A DNA stretch of 64,000 nt from Ignatzschineria indica (lineage in GTDB: Bacteria > Pseudomonadota > Gammaproteobacteria > Cardiobacteriales > Wohlfahrtiimonadaceae), in contig NZ_QEWR01000003.1 of the NCBI RefSeq assembly GCF_003121925.1, positions 248,001-312,000 on the forward strand. Reading direction: 5' to 3'. Of the stretch, positions 52,994-61,390 are shown piece by piece. The notes beneath the pieces are model-generated. The model made no database searches and was not told the DNA's origin. It worked only from the letters and a program-made list of their open reading frames with translations. Every line of letters begins with the position of its first letter. Position 1 is the stretch's first letter. Both the position numbers and the translations under genes were made by a program.

Positions 52994-53929
52994 TTAGAGT
53001 GCCGCTCTTGCACGTGAGCTACGCACTTCCTGATCACTATCTGCTGCTTTCGTTAATGAAAAATCAAAGACTAACTCTTTATAAGGACCTTTCATCTTCG
53101 CTGCTGCAATCTTCTCTGGATCGTTTACTTCTACAGCATCAACAATCAGTTCATCACGTGTTGCATAAGCAAAATCATCATGACAGAACGGATCATCGCT
53201 TAAGTTAATTTGTGTTGTTAAATGACGATAACCTGGCGCATGAACAAAGAAATGAATATGTGCAGGTCTAGATCCATGACGTCCTAAAAGCGTTAATAAC
53301 TGCTCTGTCGGGTTTCCTGGTGGAACAGAATATCCGCTTGGCACAATACTACGCGCAGTATATTGTCCATTATCTGTCTTAATGGTACGACGCATATTGA
53401 AATCTGATTGACTCTGATCGAAGAAAGAGTAGTTTCCTTTACTATTACAGTGCCATACCTCTACCGTTGCGTTAGGAATCACTTCTCCTGTTACGGCATC
53501 AACCACCTTTCCTGAAAGATGCATCAAATCACTCTCAGTATCGGTTCCATCATCGAGCTGAGCTTCCCCTTCAACAACTGGAGCGCCGGCAACATAGAGC
53601 GGCCCTTCAATAGTTCTCGGTGTTGCGCCATCTTTTGCTAATCCCGCGTTCTCATCAAGCTCATCTTCACGTACGTCAAGGATATGCTCTAATCCTAAAC
53701 CCGCTACAAGGAGTGCTGTCTCATGTGCTTGGCCTAAGCGAAGAAGATAATTGGCACCGTGCCAAAACTCATCTACCGTAATATCAAGATCATCAATCGC
53801 TTTACAGAGATCTGATAAGAGACGGTGAACAATCTCCTTAACACGGGGATTCCCCTCATCTGAATCGTAACCTGCAGCTGTACGTAAAAAACCTTCTAAA
53901 AACTCTGGACTAGAAATTTTTGTTTTCAT
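52994..53929 (-). CDS. catA: Catechol 1,2-dioxygenase
   Basis: 311 residues from ATG 53929, with TAGGAG upstream. With this start the ferric-iron ligands fall at Tyr167 (GNYSFFD), Tyr200 (PSGYSVPP), His224 and His226 (PAHIHFF), close to the numbering of the Acinetobacter enzyme, which supports the choice. The N-terminal helical linker domain (residues 1-100) mediates the dimer and binds phospholipid in relatives. The enzyme opens catechol between its hydroxyls to cis,cis-muconate. Last of the pcaD-catB-catC-catA run; the order of the genes is the reverse of the order of the reactions. Confidence 0.96.
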   Translation of the reverse strand: MKTKISSPEFLEGFLRTAAGYDSDEGNPRVKEIVHRLLSDLCKAIDDLDITVDEFWHGANYLLRLGQAHETALLVAGLGLEHILDVREDELDENAGLAKDGATPRTIEGPLYVAGAPVVEGEAQLDDGTDTESDLMHLSGKVVDAVTGEVIPNATVEVWHCNSKGNYSFFDQSQSDFNMRRTIKTDNGQYTARSIVPSGYSVPPGNPTEQLLTLLGRHGSRPAHIHFFVHAPGYRHLTTQINLSDDPFCHDDFAYATRDELIVDAVEVNDPEKIAAAKMKGPYKELVFDFSLTKAADSDQEVRSSRARAAL

Positions 53930-54151
53930 CTTTATTCTCCTAACTTTGGTGTTTACCATTTTTATATCTATTCGACTCTTAAGGTCGATCGTATTCTAGA
54001 AGCTTAGATTGAGTACTTTTTTATTAAGTGTGGTGCTCTTAAGCTCTATTGCTGCTAGATAACTCGCTTATTGAGTAGCGAGATCTAGACTTTTTAAAAC
54101 TTTCAAACTTCTATTTTGACTTCAACTCTGATTCTTCAAACTCTGATTTTT

Positions 54152-54442
54152 CTAATGATCATCTTCACGAATAGAAGAAGGATGACGGCAAAGCGCCTCT
54201 ACTTTAATCTCCATATAGGGATAGAGTGGTAATCCCGTCAAGAGCGTATGAAGCTCCTCATTACTCTCTACATCAAAGATACTGACATTGGCATATTGCC
54301 CTGCGACACGCCAGATATGACGCCACTTTCCAGAACGTTGAAGCTCTTGGGAGTAAGCTTTTTCAGTTGCTAGAATCTCCGTACGACGCTCAGGATCCAT
54401 AGACTCTGGAATATTGACAATCATCTCAACTTTAAACAGCAT
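54152..54442 (-). CDS. catC: Muconolactone delta-isomerase
   Basis: 96 residues, the exact family size. FKVEMIVNIPESMDPERRTEILATEKAYSQELQRSGKWRHIWRVAGQYANVSIFDVESNEELH and the C-terminal LPLYPYMEIKVEALCRHPSS are diagnostic. It converts muconolactone to 3-oxoadipate enol-lactone and works as a decamer in the cytoplasm. AAAAGGAG stands 6 bases before the ATG. Lies between catB (148 bases before it) and catA (222 bases after it). Confidence 0.96.
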   Translation of the reverse strand: MLFKVEMIVNIPESMDPERRTEILATEKAYSQELQRSGKWRHIWRVAGQYANVSIFDVESNEELHTLLTGLPLYPYMEIKVEALCRHPSSIREDDH

Positions 54443-54590
54443 GACATCTCCTTTTAATAAAATTTCTCTACTGATTCAACTCATCAAATATCTCATCAAA
54501 TGATTTCTCAAATCACTCGTCCCATTATTCATTTAATAATATGAATAGAATATGAATAGGGGATCGCAGATGATGATTCCATGATGGTAA

Positions 54591-55736
54591 TTACTTACGT
54601 CTATAAAAATTAACCTTATCCTCATCAAGCGCCATACCTAACCCCGGCTTATCAGAGACTTCTACACCATAATTGTGGTATTGGAGGGGCTCGATAACGA
54701 TATCATCCTTCAAAAGCAGAGGACTAAAGAGCTCCGTCCCCCATTCAAGTGTCGGGAGTGTTGAATAGGCTTGCACAGCAGCGCTTGTAGCAATCGATCC
54801 TTCTAACATCGTACCGCCGTAGAGTCCGATACCGGCAGCTTGTGCGATTTCAGCAAGTGCCAAGACCCCTAACATTCCCCCTGATTTTGCGGTCTTTAGC
54901 GCAAAAGCTCTAGCTCCTGCAATCTTGGCGATATTAAAGCCTTCATAGGGGAGCCCTACTGACTCATCCGCTAAGATCGGAATATTAAAACGTTCACTTA
55001 AACGCGCTTGGGCGGCAATTTCATGTTGCGCTAAAGGTTGCTCAACAAGATCAATACCTGCATCTTGTAGAAGCTGCATTCCCTCTATCGCTTCTGCCTC
55101 GCTCCAGGCTTGGTTAACATCAACAGTAACCATGCTCTCATCACCTAGCGCTGCTTTGATCGCGATAACATGGGCGACATCCTCCTTTACAGGGCGGCGA
55201 CCAATCTTTAATTTGAAATCTTTATGGCGTCCAGAAGCGATCATCTCCTTCGCTTCAAGGATATCTTTCTCAGTATCGCCACTCGCTAATACCCATAATA
55301 CAGAGAGTCTATCCTGAACTTTTCCACCTAAAAGCGTTGAGATCGGAACATTCAGAATCTTTCCTTGAATATCAAAGAGTGCGGTTTCTACAGCATTTTT
55401 AGCAAAGTAATTGCCACGAATATTTTGTGCCATTCGCACTTTTAACGCTTTAATAGAAGCGATCGATTGCCCAATCAGAAGAGGGGCGATATATTGATCG
55501 ATCGTCAATTGCATCCCTTCAGGACTCTCAGGGCCATAACTAAGCCCTCCAATTGTAGCGGCTTCTCCTAATCCTAATACCCCACCTTCTGTATAGATTT
55601 TCACAATAACAGAACTTTGAGTGGTCATTGTTGTCATCGACAGTTGATGACCGCGAATGGTGGGAAGATCAACAATCAATGTCTCAATCTTTGCTATACG
55701 ATCTGTCAATAATGTTTGATTTGCTAAAAGGGTCAT
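54591..55736 (-). CDS. catB: Muconate cycloisomerase
   Basis: 381 residues, enolase superfamily. The N-terminal capping domain includes IVDLPTIRGHQLSM. Catalytic Lys is in DFKLKIGRRP, the metal-binding acids are in VTVDVNQAW, IDLVEQPL and ILADESV, and the second catalytic Lys in FALKTAKSGG. It lactonises cis,cis-muconate to muconolactone with Mn2+. The closest relatives are catechol-pathway CatB and not the dipeptide epimerases. Transcribed after pcaD with a 122-base gap. Confidence 0.95.
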   Translation of the reverse strand: MTLLANQTLLTDRIAKIETLIVDLPTIRGHQLSMTTMTTQSSVIVKIYTEGGVLGLGEAATIGGLSYGPESPEGMQLTIDQYIAPLLIGQSIASIKALKVRMAQNIRGNYFAKNAVETALFDIQGKILNVPISTLLGGKVQDRLSVLWVLASGDTEKDILEAKEMIASGRHKDFKLKIGRRPVKEDVAHVIAIKAALGDESMVTVDVNQAWSEAEAIEGMQLLQDAGIDLVEQPLAQHEIAAQARLSERFNIPILADESVGLPYEGFNIAKIAGARAFALKTAKSGGMLGVLALAEIAQAAGIGLYGGTMLEGSIATSAAVQAYSTLPTLEWGTELFSPLLLKDDIVIEPLQYHNYGVEVSDKPGLGMALDEDKVNFYRRK

Positions 55737-55858
55737 TCTTCTCTACGTCCTTCTTATCCTTCGAGATCAGCTCTCGATCGGTATCTGCTATGGGTTATTT
55801 CTCTATGAACTGTTTCGCTATAAGTTATTTTTCTCTAGCGCAGGCAATTGTAATCACA

Positions 55859-56659
55859 CTATTTTGCCTCTAACCACTCCACTAAAATCTGATTAAAAGC
55901 ATCGGGAGCTTCAACAGAAGGAACATGACCCACAGCTAATACTTTAAGTGCCCTATCCCCCATCAGATCGGCTAATTGCTCCATATTACTCAGTGCCATC
56001 GCCTTATCTTCACTACCCGCAAGAGAGAGGACAGGAATAGATGAATCTCGTGAAGGGAGCCGATCTGTTGCACTCCAAGCACCTAACGCTTCACATAATT
56101 GTGCATAACCTTCATTACTTGTTGCAGCTAATGAACGTTGCCAATTTTCAATCTCACTGGTCGCCGTTTCTAAATAATCATCCGCAAACCATCTTGGCAC
56201 AATCGTTGGCGCCATCTTTGCCAAACCGATCTGACGAACATCTGCCGCACGACTCTCCCATGCAGCTGTTTCACCAATTTTATGGCTACTATTGGTGATC
56301 ATTAAACTCTTCACTCTTTCCGGAGCTAGAAGAAGAATCTCTTGACCAATCGCACCACCGATAGAGGTTCCTACATAATGAAAGCGCTGATAGCCTAACT
56401 GATCTACTAATCCCAACACCATCTCTGCTAATGACTCGATTCGCCACTGCTCATCCTCGCTCGGTGCGGGGCTATTCCCATGGCCAGGAAGATCGATCGC
56501 TAAAAGATCATATTGCGATTCAAAAGCGGCGATCGTTTCATCCCAAACATGTCGATTCATTCCCAATGGATGTACGAATACGATGAGGTCACGAGGGGAT
56601 TCCCCCGCCACATAGAGATAATTGATCTTTTCGTTATATCGCTGCTCTTGATGCTTCAC
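55859..56659 (-). CDS. pcaD: 3-oxoadipate enol-lactonase
   Basis: 266 residues from GTG 56659, chosen because GGAGAGG is just upstream and the length fits PcaD (about 260-266); a TTG 20 codons upstream would add a charged tail not found in relatives. Alpha/beta-hydrolase fold: FVHPLGMNRHVWDETI (oxyanion region), DLPGHGNSP, the nucleophile elbow GTSIGGAIGQ, and the catalytic His in AVGHVPSVEAP. It hydrolyses 3-oxoadipate enol-lactone to 3-oxoadipate. First gene of the minus-strand cat/pca run and divergent from the first IclR gene. Confidence 0.92.
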   Translation of the reverse strand: MKHQEQRYNEKINYLYVAGESPRDLIVFVHPLGMNRHVWDETIAAFESQYDLLAIDLPGHGNSPAPSEDEQWRIESLAEMVLGLVDQLGYQRFHYVGTSIGGAIGQEILLLAPERVKSLMITNSSHKIGETAAWESRAADVRQIGLAKMAPTIVPRWFADDYLETATSEIENWQRSLAATSNEGYAQLCEALGAWSATDRLPSRDSSIPVLSLAGSEDKAMALSNMEQLADLMGDRALKVLAVGHVPSVEAPDAFNQILVEWLEAK

Positions 56660-56784
56660 TGCTTCCTCTCCTTGATGCTGTTGATACTTCTCTTTTATAT
56701 CACTCAATCTATCCCTCAACCTATCACTCGGTGATGAAATAATCTCTTGAGTGATTATCTCTTATATAGTTTTATGATTTTTTT

Positions 56785-56836
56785 AAACGATTCTTTTACA
56801 CGATTCTTGTACACGACTCTTTTAAGCGATTTTTTT
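56785..56836. repeat. Four tandem 13-bp repeats, candidate IclR operator
   Basis: Four copies in exact 13-base phase: AAACGATTCTTTT, ACACGATTCTTGT, ACACGACTCTTTT and AAGCGATTTTTTT. They lie 126 bases upstream of pcaD and 244 bases upstream of the first IclR gene in the 420-base divergent spacer 56660-57079. IclR-type regulators of this pathway in Acinetobacter (PcaU, PobR) bind sets of short 10-bp repeats, so this is a plausible binding site. The T-rich content leaves slippage as an alternative. Confidence 0.55.
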
Positions 56837-57079
56837 GAATGCTGAGATCTTAAAGGTGCTTGAAATCTCGACTCTTAACCTACTCAGCGCTCCATGTTCG
56901 TCTGTCGAACCATATCTCCATTGATCGCCCACAACTTATTAATCTCATACCCCACTAGGATTGTCAAATCTTTAATACTTTTATGAATCAGATCTTCTAC
57001 ATAGAAAAAAATTATCGTCTATAATGTGTAAAAATTTATCGAGGATTGCCCTTTTTTTAGAAAACCGGATAGGAACAAA

Positions 57080-57898
57080 GTGACGGAAAAGATGCAGAAT
57101 AACTATATGGAAGAGCTCTCTCCCCTTTTAGAGCAATATGCAGAAGACCCTGATTTCATCACCGCTTTTGCCCGGGGACTTGTGATATTCCAAGTTCTCT
57201 CTAACAGTAAACGTCCTCAATCAATATCCGATATTGCCAAAATCACCGGTTTTCCACGCGCAACGGTAAGACGCGGACTCTATACACTGGTGAAACTCGG
57301 TTATGTGAGCCAAAATGATCGGGAATATACCTTAACGTCAAAGATCTTAACGCTCTCTCACAGCTTTATCTCTTCCCAATCTCTTCCCAATGCCGCGCAA
57401 CCAATCCTCGAGAATATTACCAAAGAGGTTGATGAAGCCTCCTCAATGGCAGTTTTAGCGCAGAGCAATATTGTCTATATCGCCCGCTCGTCAGAAAATA
57501 CGCAGCGGATCATGTCAAATACTTTAGCAATTGGCAGTCAGTTACCCGCCTGTTGTACATCAATGGGACGCGTCCTCTTAGCTGCCGAACCTAAAGAGAG
57601 ACAGATCGAACTATTAGCTCAGCATCAGCTAAAGATCTATACCCCCAATACGATTCATACAGAAGAGGATCTTTTAGCGGAATTGGAGAAGATCAAAGAG
57701 CAAGGATATGCCATAATTGATCAAGAGTTAGAGATTGGCTTACGCTCTATTGCCGTACCGGTCTACGATAAATCAGGAGCAATTATTGCGGCAATCAATA
57801 TTAGTACCCATGCGATGCGAAATTCTGTTGAGGATATGATCAATAAATTTCTGCCGGTACTACAACGATCAGCACAACTCCTTCGAACCTTTTTATAG
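57080..57898 (+). CDS. IclR family regulator (PcaU/PcaR/CatR type), copy 1
   Basis: 272 residues from GTG 57080 with AGGAAC 5 bases upstream. Winged helix at residues about 25-85 (FARGLVIFQVLS...QSISDIAKITGFPRATVRRGLYTLVKLGYV), then the effector domain with ARSSENTQRIMSNTLAIGSQLPACCTSMGRVLLA and DQELEIGLRSIAVPV, which match regulators of beta-ketoadipate genes (PcaR, PcaU, PobR). It is divergent from pcaD and probably controls the cat/pca genes in response to muconate or 3-oxoadipate. A second, similar gene follows 131 bases later. Confidence 0.9.
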   Translation: MTEKMQNNYMEELSPLLEQYAEDPDFITAFARGLVIFQVLSNSKRPQSISDIAKITGFPRATVRRGLYTLVKLGYVSQNDREYTLTSKILTLSHSFISSQSLPNAAQPILENITKEVDEASSMAVLAQSNIVYIARSSENTQRIMSNTLAIGSQLPACCTSMGRVLLAAEPKERQIELLAQHQLKIYTPNTIHTEEDLLAELEKIKEQGYAIIDQELEIGLRSIAVPVYDKSGAIIAAINISTHAMRNSVEDMINKFLPVLQRSAQLLRTFL

Positions 57899-58029
57899 AA
57901 CTTTTCATAATGCTTCTTATGGGAGATTTCTAAAGAGAGATCACTTAATAAGGGCTATACTGATAGGGAATATAGATCTTTAGATACTCAAGCGTGAGAA
58001 TCTCCGATCAAGCGATATTCCCCACCATC

Positions 58030-58851
58030 ATGGATACAACGCTTATGCAGAAAGAATCAATAGAAGAATATGGAAAAACTTTAGAGAAGCATGCAGATAA
58101 TGCTGACTTCCTAAGCTCCTTTGCCAGAGGTTTGATGATCTTTGAGGTTCTCTCCACGAGTAAACGGGCACAAACAATCTCCGATATCGCAAAAGAGACG
58201 GGATTTCCTCGAGCTACTGTTCGTAGAGGCCTTTTTACATTAGTGGAATTGGGTTATGTCCTTCAAGATGATCGTTACTATGAGCTCTCACCTAAAGTCT
58301 TAATGATCGCGCATGACTATATCAACTCCCAAACGCTCTCTACAACCGCACAGCCGATCTTAGAAAATCTCACAAGAGAACTTAATGAAACGGCAACAAT
58401 GGGGGTATTAGTGAAAGATGAGGTGATCTATATCGCCCGCTCATCTGATAATCGACAAAAAATTATGTCCAATACGTTAACAATAGGGAGCCATCTGCCG
58501 GCATACTGCTCCTCTATTGGTCGTGTGCTTCTTGCAGCAGAATCGAGAGAGAGACAGATCGAAATTCTGGCTCAATCTCATCTTATACCCTATACAGATC
58601 GTACTATCTATGATCGCGATCGACTCTTAGATGAACTCGAGAAAGTGAAACGCGAAGGATACTCCATTATCGATCAGGAGCTCGAAGTTGGGCTGCGCTC
58701 TATCTCTGTTCCCGTCTTTGATCGAAGTGGCAAAGTGATCGCTTCCATCAGTATTAGTGCTTTAACGCTTAAATATAGTATTGATGAATTGATCAATAAA
58801 TGTCTTCCGGCACTTCAGAAAGCGGCGGCAATTTTAACAACATTTATCTAA
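58030..58851 (+). CDS. IclR family regulator (PcaU/PcaR/CatR type), copy 2
   Basis: 273 residues from ATG 58030. There is no strong ribosome site; this start was selected because it lines up with the start of copy 1 (both have a Met-Gln four to five residues in). The two proteins align over their whole length without large gaps, sharing blocks such as TGFPRATVRRGL, AQPILEN and IIDQELE.GLRSI, so they arose by tandem duplication. Differences cluster in the effector pocket (QLPACCTSM against HLPAYCSSI), which suggests that the copies answer to different inducers, for example muconate for cat and 3-oxoadipate for pca genes. Confidence 0.88.
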   Translation: MDTTLMQKESIEEYGKTLEKHADNADFLSSFARGLMIFEVLSTSKRAQTISDIAKETGFPRATVRRGLFTLVELGYVLQDDRYYELSPKVLMIAHDYINSQTLSTTAQPILENLTRELNETATMGVLVKDEVIYIARSSDNRQKIMSNTLTIGSHLPAYCSSIGRVLLAAESRERQIEILAQSHLIPYTDRTIYDRDRLLDELEKVKREGYSIIDQELEVGLRSISVPVFDRSGKVIASISISALTLKYSIDELINKCLPALQKAAAILTTFI

Positions 58852-58868
58852 CTTTTTATTGATATAGC

Positions 58869-58920
58869 CTTTTAATAAACTTTTTAATAAAATTTTTAAT
58901 AAACTTTTTTAATAAAAAGT
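58869..58920. repeat. TTTTAATAAAC-like tandem repeat
   Basis: Four degenerate copies of a unit of about 13 bases (TTTTAATAAACTT) directly after the second IclR gene. No coding potential. It resembles other slippage-type repeats in spacers of this window. Confidence 0.6.
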
Positions 58921-58933
58921 GTAAACGCAAAAA

Positions 58934-59009
58934 CGCCTACGGCGAATGCAACAAATAAGATAACGGATAAAGATAACTTATAATGTTGCCACCGTAGGCG
59001 CTCTTTTTT
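58934..59009. terminator. Long stem-loop terminator between IclR copy 2 and htpX
   Basis: GCCTACGG (58935-58942) pairs with CCGTAGGC (58992-58999), extended by GCAAC with GTTGC further in, around a large AT-rich loop; T-runs flank it on both strands. Suits two converging genes. Confidence 0.65.
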
Positions 59010-59045
59010 ATCCCTTTTACTACAAGATTTAAGACTACGAGAGTA

Positions 59046-59930
59046 CTATCCTTGACGATTTTCAGCTTCAAGAAGTGCCGCAATCCGCTTCTCTAAAGGG
59101 GGATGAGTGCTAAAGAGATCTCGAATTGAACCAGTAAAACCAAATGCCGCAAATTGTCCTGGAAGGTCTTGATTCAGTTCAGGTCGACGACGTAATGCAT
59201 CTAATGCATTTGCCATCTGACGATTAGAAGTCAGTCTTGCACCTCCAGCATCTGCTCTAAACTCACGGTGACGGCTAAACCAACTTGCAATAATTTGAGC
59301 CAAAATTCCAAATACGATCTGCAACACAATAGTACTGATCATATAGATTCCACTACTGCTACTCTCCCCATTAGAGTTCCCTCTCGAGGCGATCGCTTCA
59401 GCAATAATTCTTGATAAGAAGACAACAAAGGTATTCAGAACTCCTTGAAGAAGCGCCATTGTTACCATATCACCGTTCGCAATATGTGCCATCTCATGGC
59501 CTACAACGGCTTCGATCTCTTCTTTATTCATCACGCGCATGAGCCCTGTACTGATCGCTACTAGTGAATTATTTCGACTTGCACCTGTCGCAAAAGCATT
59601 AGGTTCAGGAGAATCAAAGATGCCAATCTCAGGTCGCTTTAAACCTAATGCCGCCGCTTGTCGTTCAACAACATTGACATACCATGCTTCAAACTCATTC
59701 TGAGGTGTCTCAATCACATGAACCCCCATAGAACGCTTCACCATACTTTTTGACATCAGTAAGGAGATAATTGAACCGGCAAATCCCACTACAGCACAAG
59801 CGAGTAACATCGGAAAGAGTCCTCGCCCACCTGAAATAGCAGTATCTAAGCCGGTAATTTTTAAGATAATAGTGATCACTGCGATCACCGCGATATTCAT
59901 CGCAACCCATAAAGCAACTCGTTTAAACAT
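59046..59930 (-). CDS. htpX: HtpX membrane zinc metalloprotease
   Basis: 294 residues from ATG 59930 with AGAAGGAG 6 bases upstream. Two N-terminal membrane helices (residues about 5-55), the catalytic HEMAH (residues about 138-142) that binds zinc, further helices around residues 155-210, and the third ligand region FRADAGGARLT. STHPPLEKRI ends the conserved part. HtpX degrades misfolded inner-membrane proteins, with FtsH. In E. coli it is under Cpx and heat-shock control; no clear sigma-32 or CpxR site was seen upstream here. Confidence 0.95.
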   Translation of the reverse strand: MFKRVALWVAMNIAVIAVITIILKITGLDTAISGGRGLFPMLLACAVVGFAGSIISLLMSKSMVKRSMGVHVIETPQNEFEAWYVNVVERQAAALGLKRPEIGIFDSPEPNAFATGASRNNSLVAISTGLMRVMNKEEIEAVVGHEMAHIANGDMVTMALLQGVLNTFVVFLSRIIAEAIASRGNSNGESSSSGIYMISTIVLQIVFGILAQIIASWFSRHREFRADAGGARLTSNRQMANALDALRRRPELNQDLPGQFAAFGFTGSIRDLFSTHPPLEKRIAALLEAENRQG

Positions 59931-60225
59931 AGAGTCTCCTTCTCTTCTATAAATATCTTGCAATACTTTTAACAGATCTGATCAACGCTTCGATCTAAAT
60001 CAGATCCCATTTTTTATCTCTCTATCTCAATCGATCATCATCTATTATATCGATCAGGACAAGATTTATTCTACTTCACCCTAATAATATGAGGCTTTTT
60101 CCCCTAAATACAATATATATCGATCATTATCAATCACGCTTATATCCAAGGTTTAGCGTTGGGTTTAGGCTCAGGTTTAGGCTTAGATTTTTATTTAGAT
60201 TTGTATTCAGCTAGGATTGAAGATA
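59931..60225. other. Spacer between rplS and htpX
   Basis: Together with the rplS terminator this makes about 357 bases without a gene. It contains a degenerate GGTTTAGGCTCAGGTTTAGG repetition (60151-60190) and AT-rich sequence with TATAAT on the minus strand (about 60045-60050) that may be part of the htpX promoter. Confidence 0.5.
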
Positions 60226-60258
60226 GAAAAAAACCTTGGCAATTAAAATCACCAAGGT
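60226..60258 (-). terminator. Terminator of rplS
   Basis: On the minus strand ACCTTGGTGATT and AATTGCCAAGGT form a stem with one mismatch, followed by TTTTTTTC. Confidence 0.85.
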
Positions 60259-60287
60259 CTTCATCTGGATTCAAAGAATTTCGAAAA

Positions 60288-60659
60288 TTATGCAGTCGCT
60301 GCTGTTTTACGCGCTGGTAATTTCTCTTTAATTCTTGCTGCTCTACCTGAAAGTTCACGCAAGTAGTAGAGCTTAGAGCGACGAACGCTACCACGACGTT
60401 TAACATCGATGCTCGCGATTAATGGGCTATAAGTTTGGAAAGTACGTTCCATACCAACACCGTGAGAGATACGTCTTACGATAAATGATGAACCCATTCC
60501 ACGATTTTTAATTGCAATCACAACACCTTCAAATGCTTGAATACGCTCGCGATCGCCCTCTTTTACCCTTACATTTACAACGATTGTATCGCCAGGGTTG
60601 AAAGCAGGAAGCTCTTTGCCTTGCATTGCTTCTTGCTCTAATTGTTTAATAATATTCAT
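60288..60659 (-). CDS. rplS: Large ribosomal subunit protein L19
   Basis: 123 residues from ATG 60659 ([12 protein letters not shown]), the usual L19 start and length; the open frame upstream is leader. Core motifs: [56 protein letters not shown] and [17 protein letters not shown]19 sits at the 30S-50S interface. It normally closes the rpsP-rimM-trmD-rplS operon; here the gene before it is yciO, 91 bases away, so that operon is split in this genome. The basic C-terminus ([16 protein letters not shown]) is somewhat longer than in E. coli. Confidence 0.97.
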   Translation of the reverse strand: MNIIKQLEQEAMQGKELPAFNPGDTIVVNVRVKEGDRERIQAFEGVVIAIKNRGMGSSFIVRRISHGVGMERTFQTYSPLIASIDVKRRGSVRRSKLYYLRELSGRAARIKEKLPARKTAATA

Positions 60660-60750
60660 GTCCGTTAAACCTTCTAATGAAATAACCATCTTACCCAGAT
60701 TTATTCTAAGCAAAGCATTATACACCAATATTCAATTATTGGTATCACTT

Positions 60751-61371
60751 TTATTCAAACAAAGCTGTTGAGCCTTGCCCTTTACGTAATATTTCAGGGG
60801 CTCCTTCGCTCAGATCAATGACTGTCGTTGGCGCCATACTACATGCTCCACCATCAATAATCGCATCAACATGATCCCCAATGACCTCATTAATTAAGGT
60901 GGCATCATTTAGCTCATAAGCTTCATAACCAGGGATTTTTAAGGTGGTAGAGAGTATCGGGGCACCGAGCTCTGCTAAAACAGCTTGGATTATAACATGA
61001 TTTGGCACACGAAGTCCTACTGTATTTCGTTTTGGCATCAGAAGTTTTTTAGGAACCTCTTTTGTTCCACGTAAAATAAGCGTATACGGTCCTGGTAAAA
61101 TCGCTTTTAAGAGGCGATATTGAGGATTATCCACCACGGCATAGTGCGATAGCTCTGAAAGATCTTTACAAATTAGAGAAAAATAGTGATCTTTAGCACT
61201 CTCTTGACGAATTTTTAAGATGCGATCCATACCGCGCTGATTTCCTACCATACAACCGATAGCATAACTAGAATCAGTCGGATAGACGACAATCCCCTCA
61301 TTACGAAAAATTGAAACAACCTGCTCAATCAATCTCGCTTGTGGTGTCTCTGGATGAATCCTTAATAACAT
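60751..61371 (-). CDS. yciO: YciO family protein (Sua5/YrdC fold)
   Basis: 206 residues from ATG 61371, the same length as E. coli YciO, with AAGGAGG 5 bases upstream. Features: IVVYPTDSSYAIGC, DHYFSLICKDLSELSHYAVVDN, GPYTLILRGTKEVPK, GLRVPNH and PTTVIDLSEGAPEILRKGQG. The fold is that of L-threonylcarbamoyladenylate synthase (TsaC/Sua5), but YciO forms a separate branch with weak activity in that reaction; it lacks the C-terminal Sua5 domain. It follows the Nudix gene by 19 bases, so both are on one transcript. Confidence 0.92.
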   Translation of the reverse strand: MLLRIHPETPQARLIEQVVSIFRNEGIVVYPTDSSYAIGCMVGNQRGMDRILKIRQESAKDHYFSLICKDLSELSHYAVVDNPQYRLLKAILPGPYTLILRGTKEVPKKLLMPKRNTVGLRVPNHVIIQAVLAELGAPILSTTLKIPGYEAYELNDATLINEVIGDHVDAIIDGGACSMAPTTVIDLSEGAPEILRKGQGSTALFE

Positions 61372-61390
61372 ATAAGCCTCCTTCTGTTGC

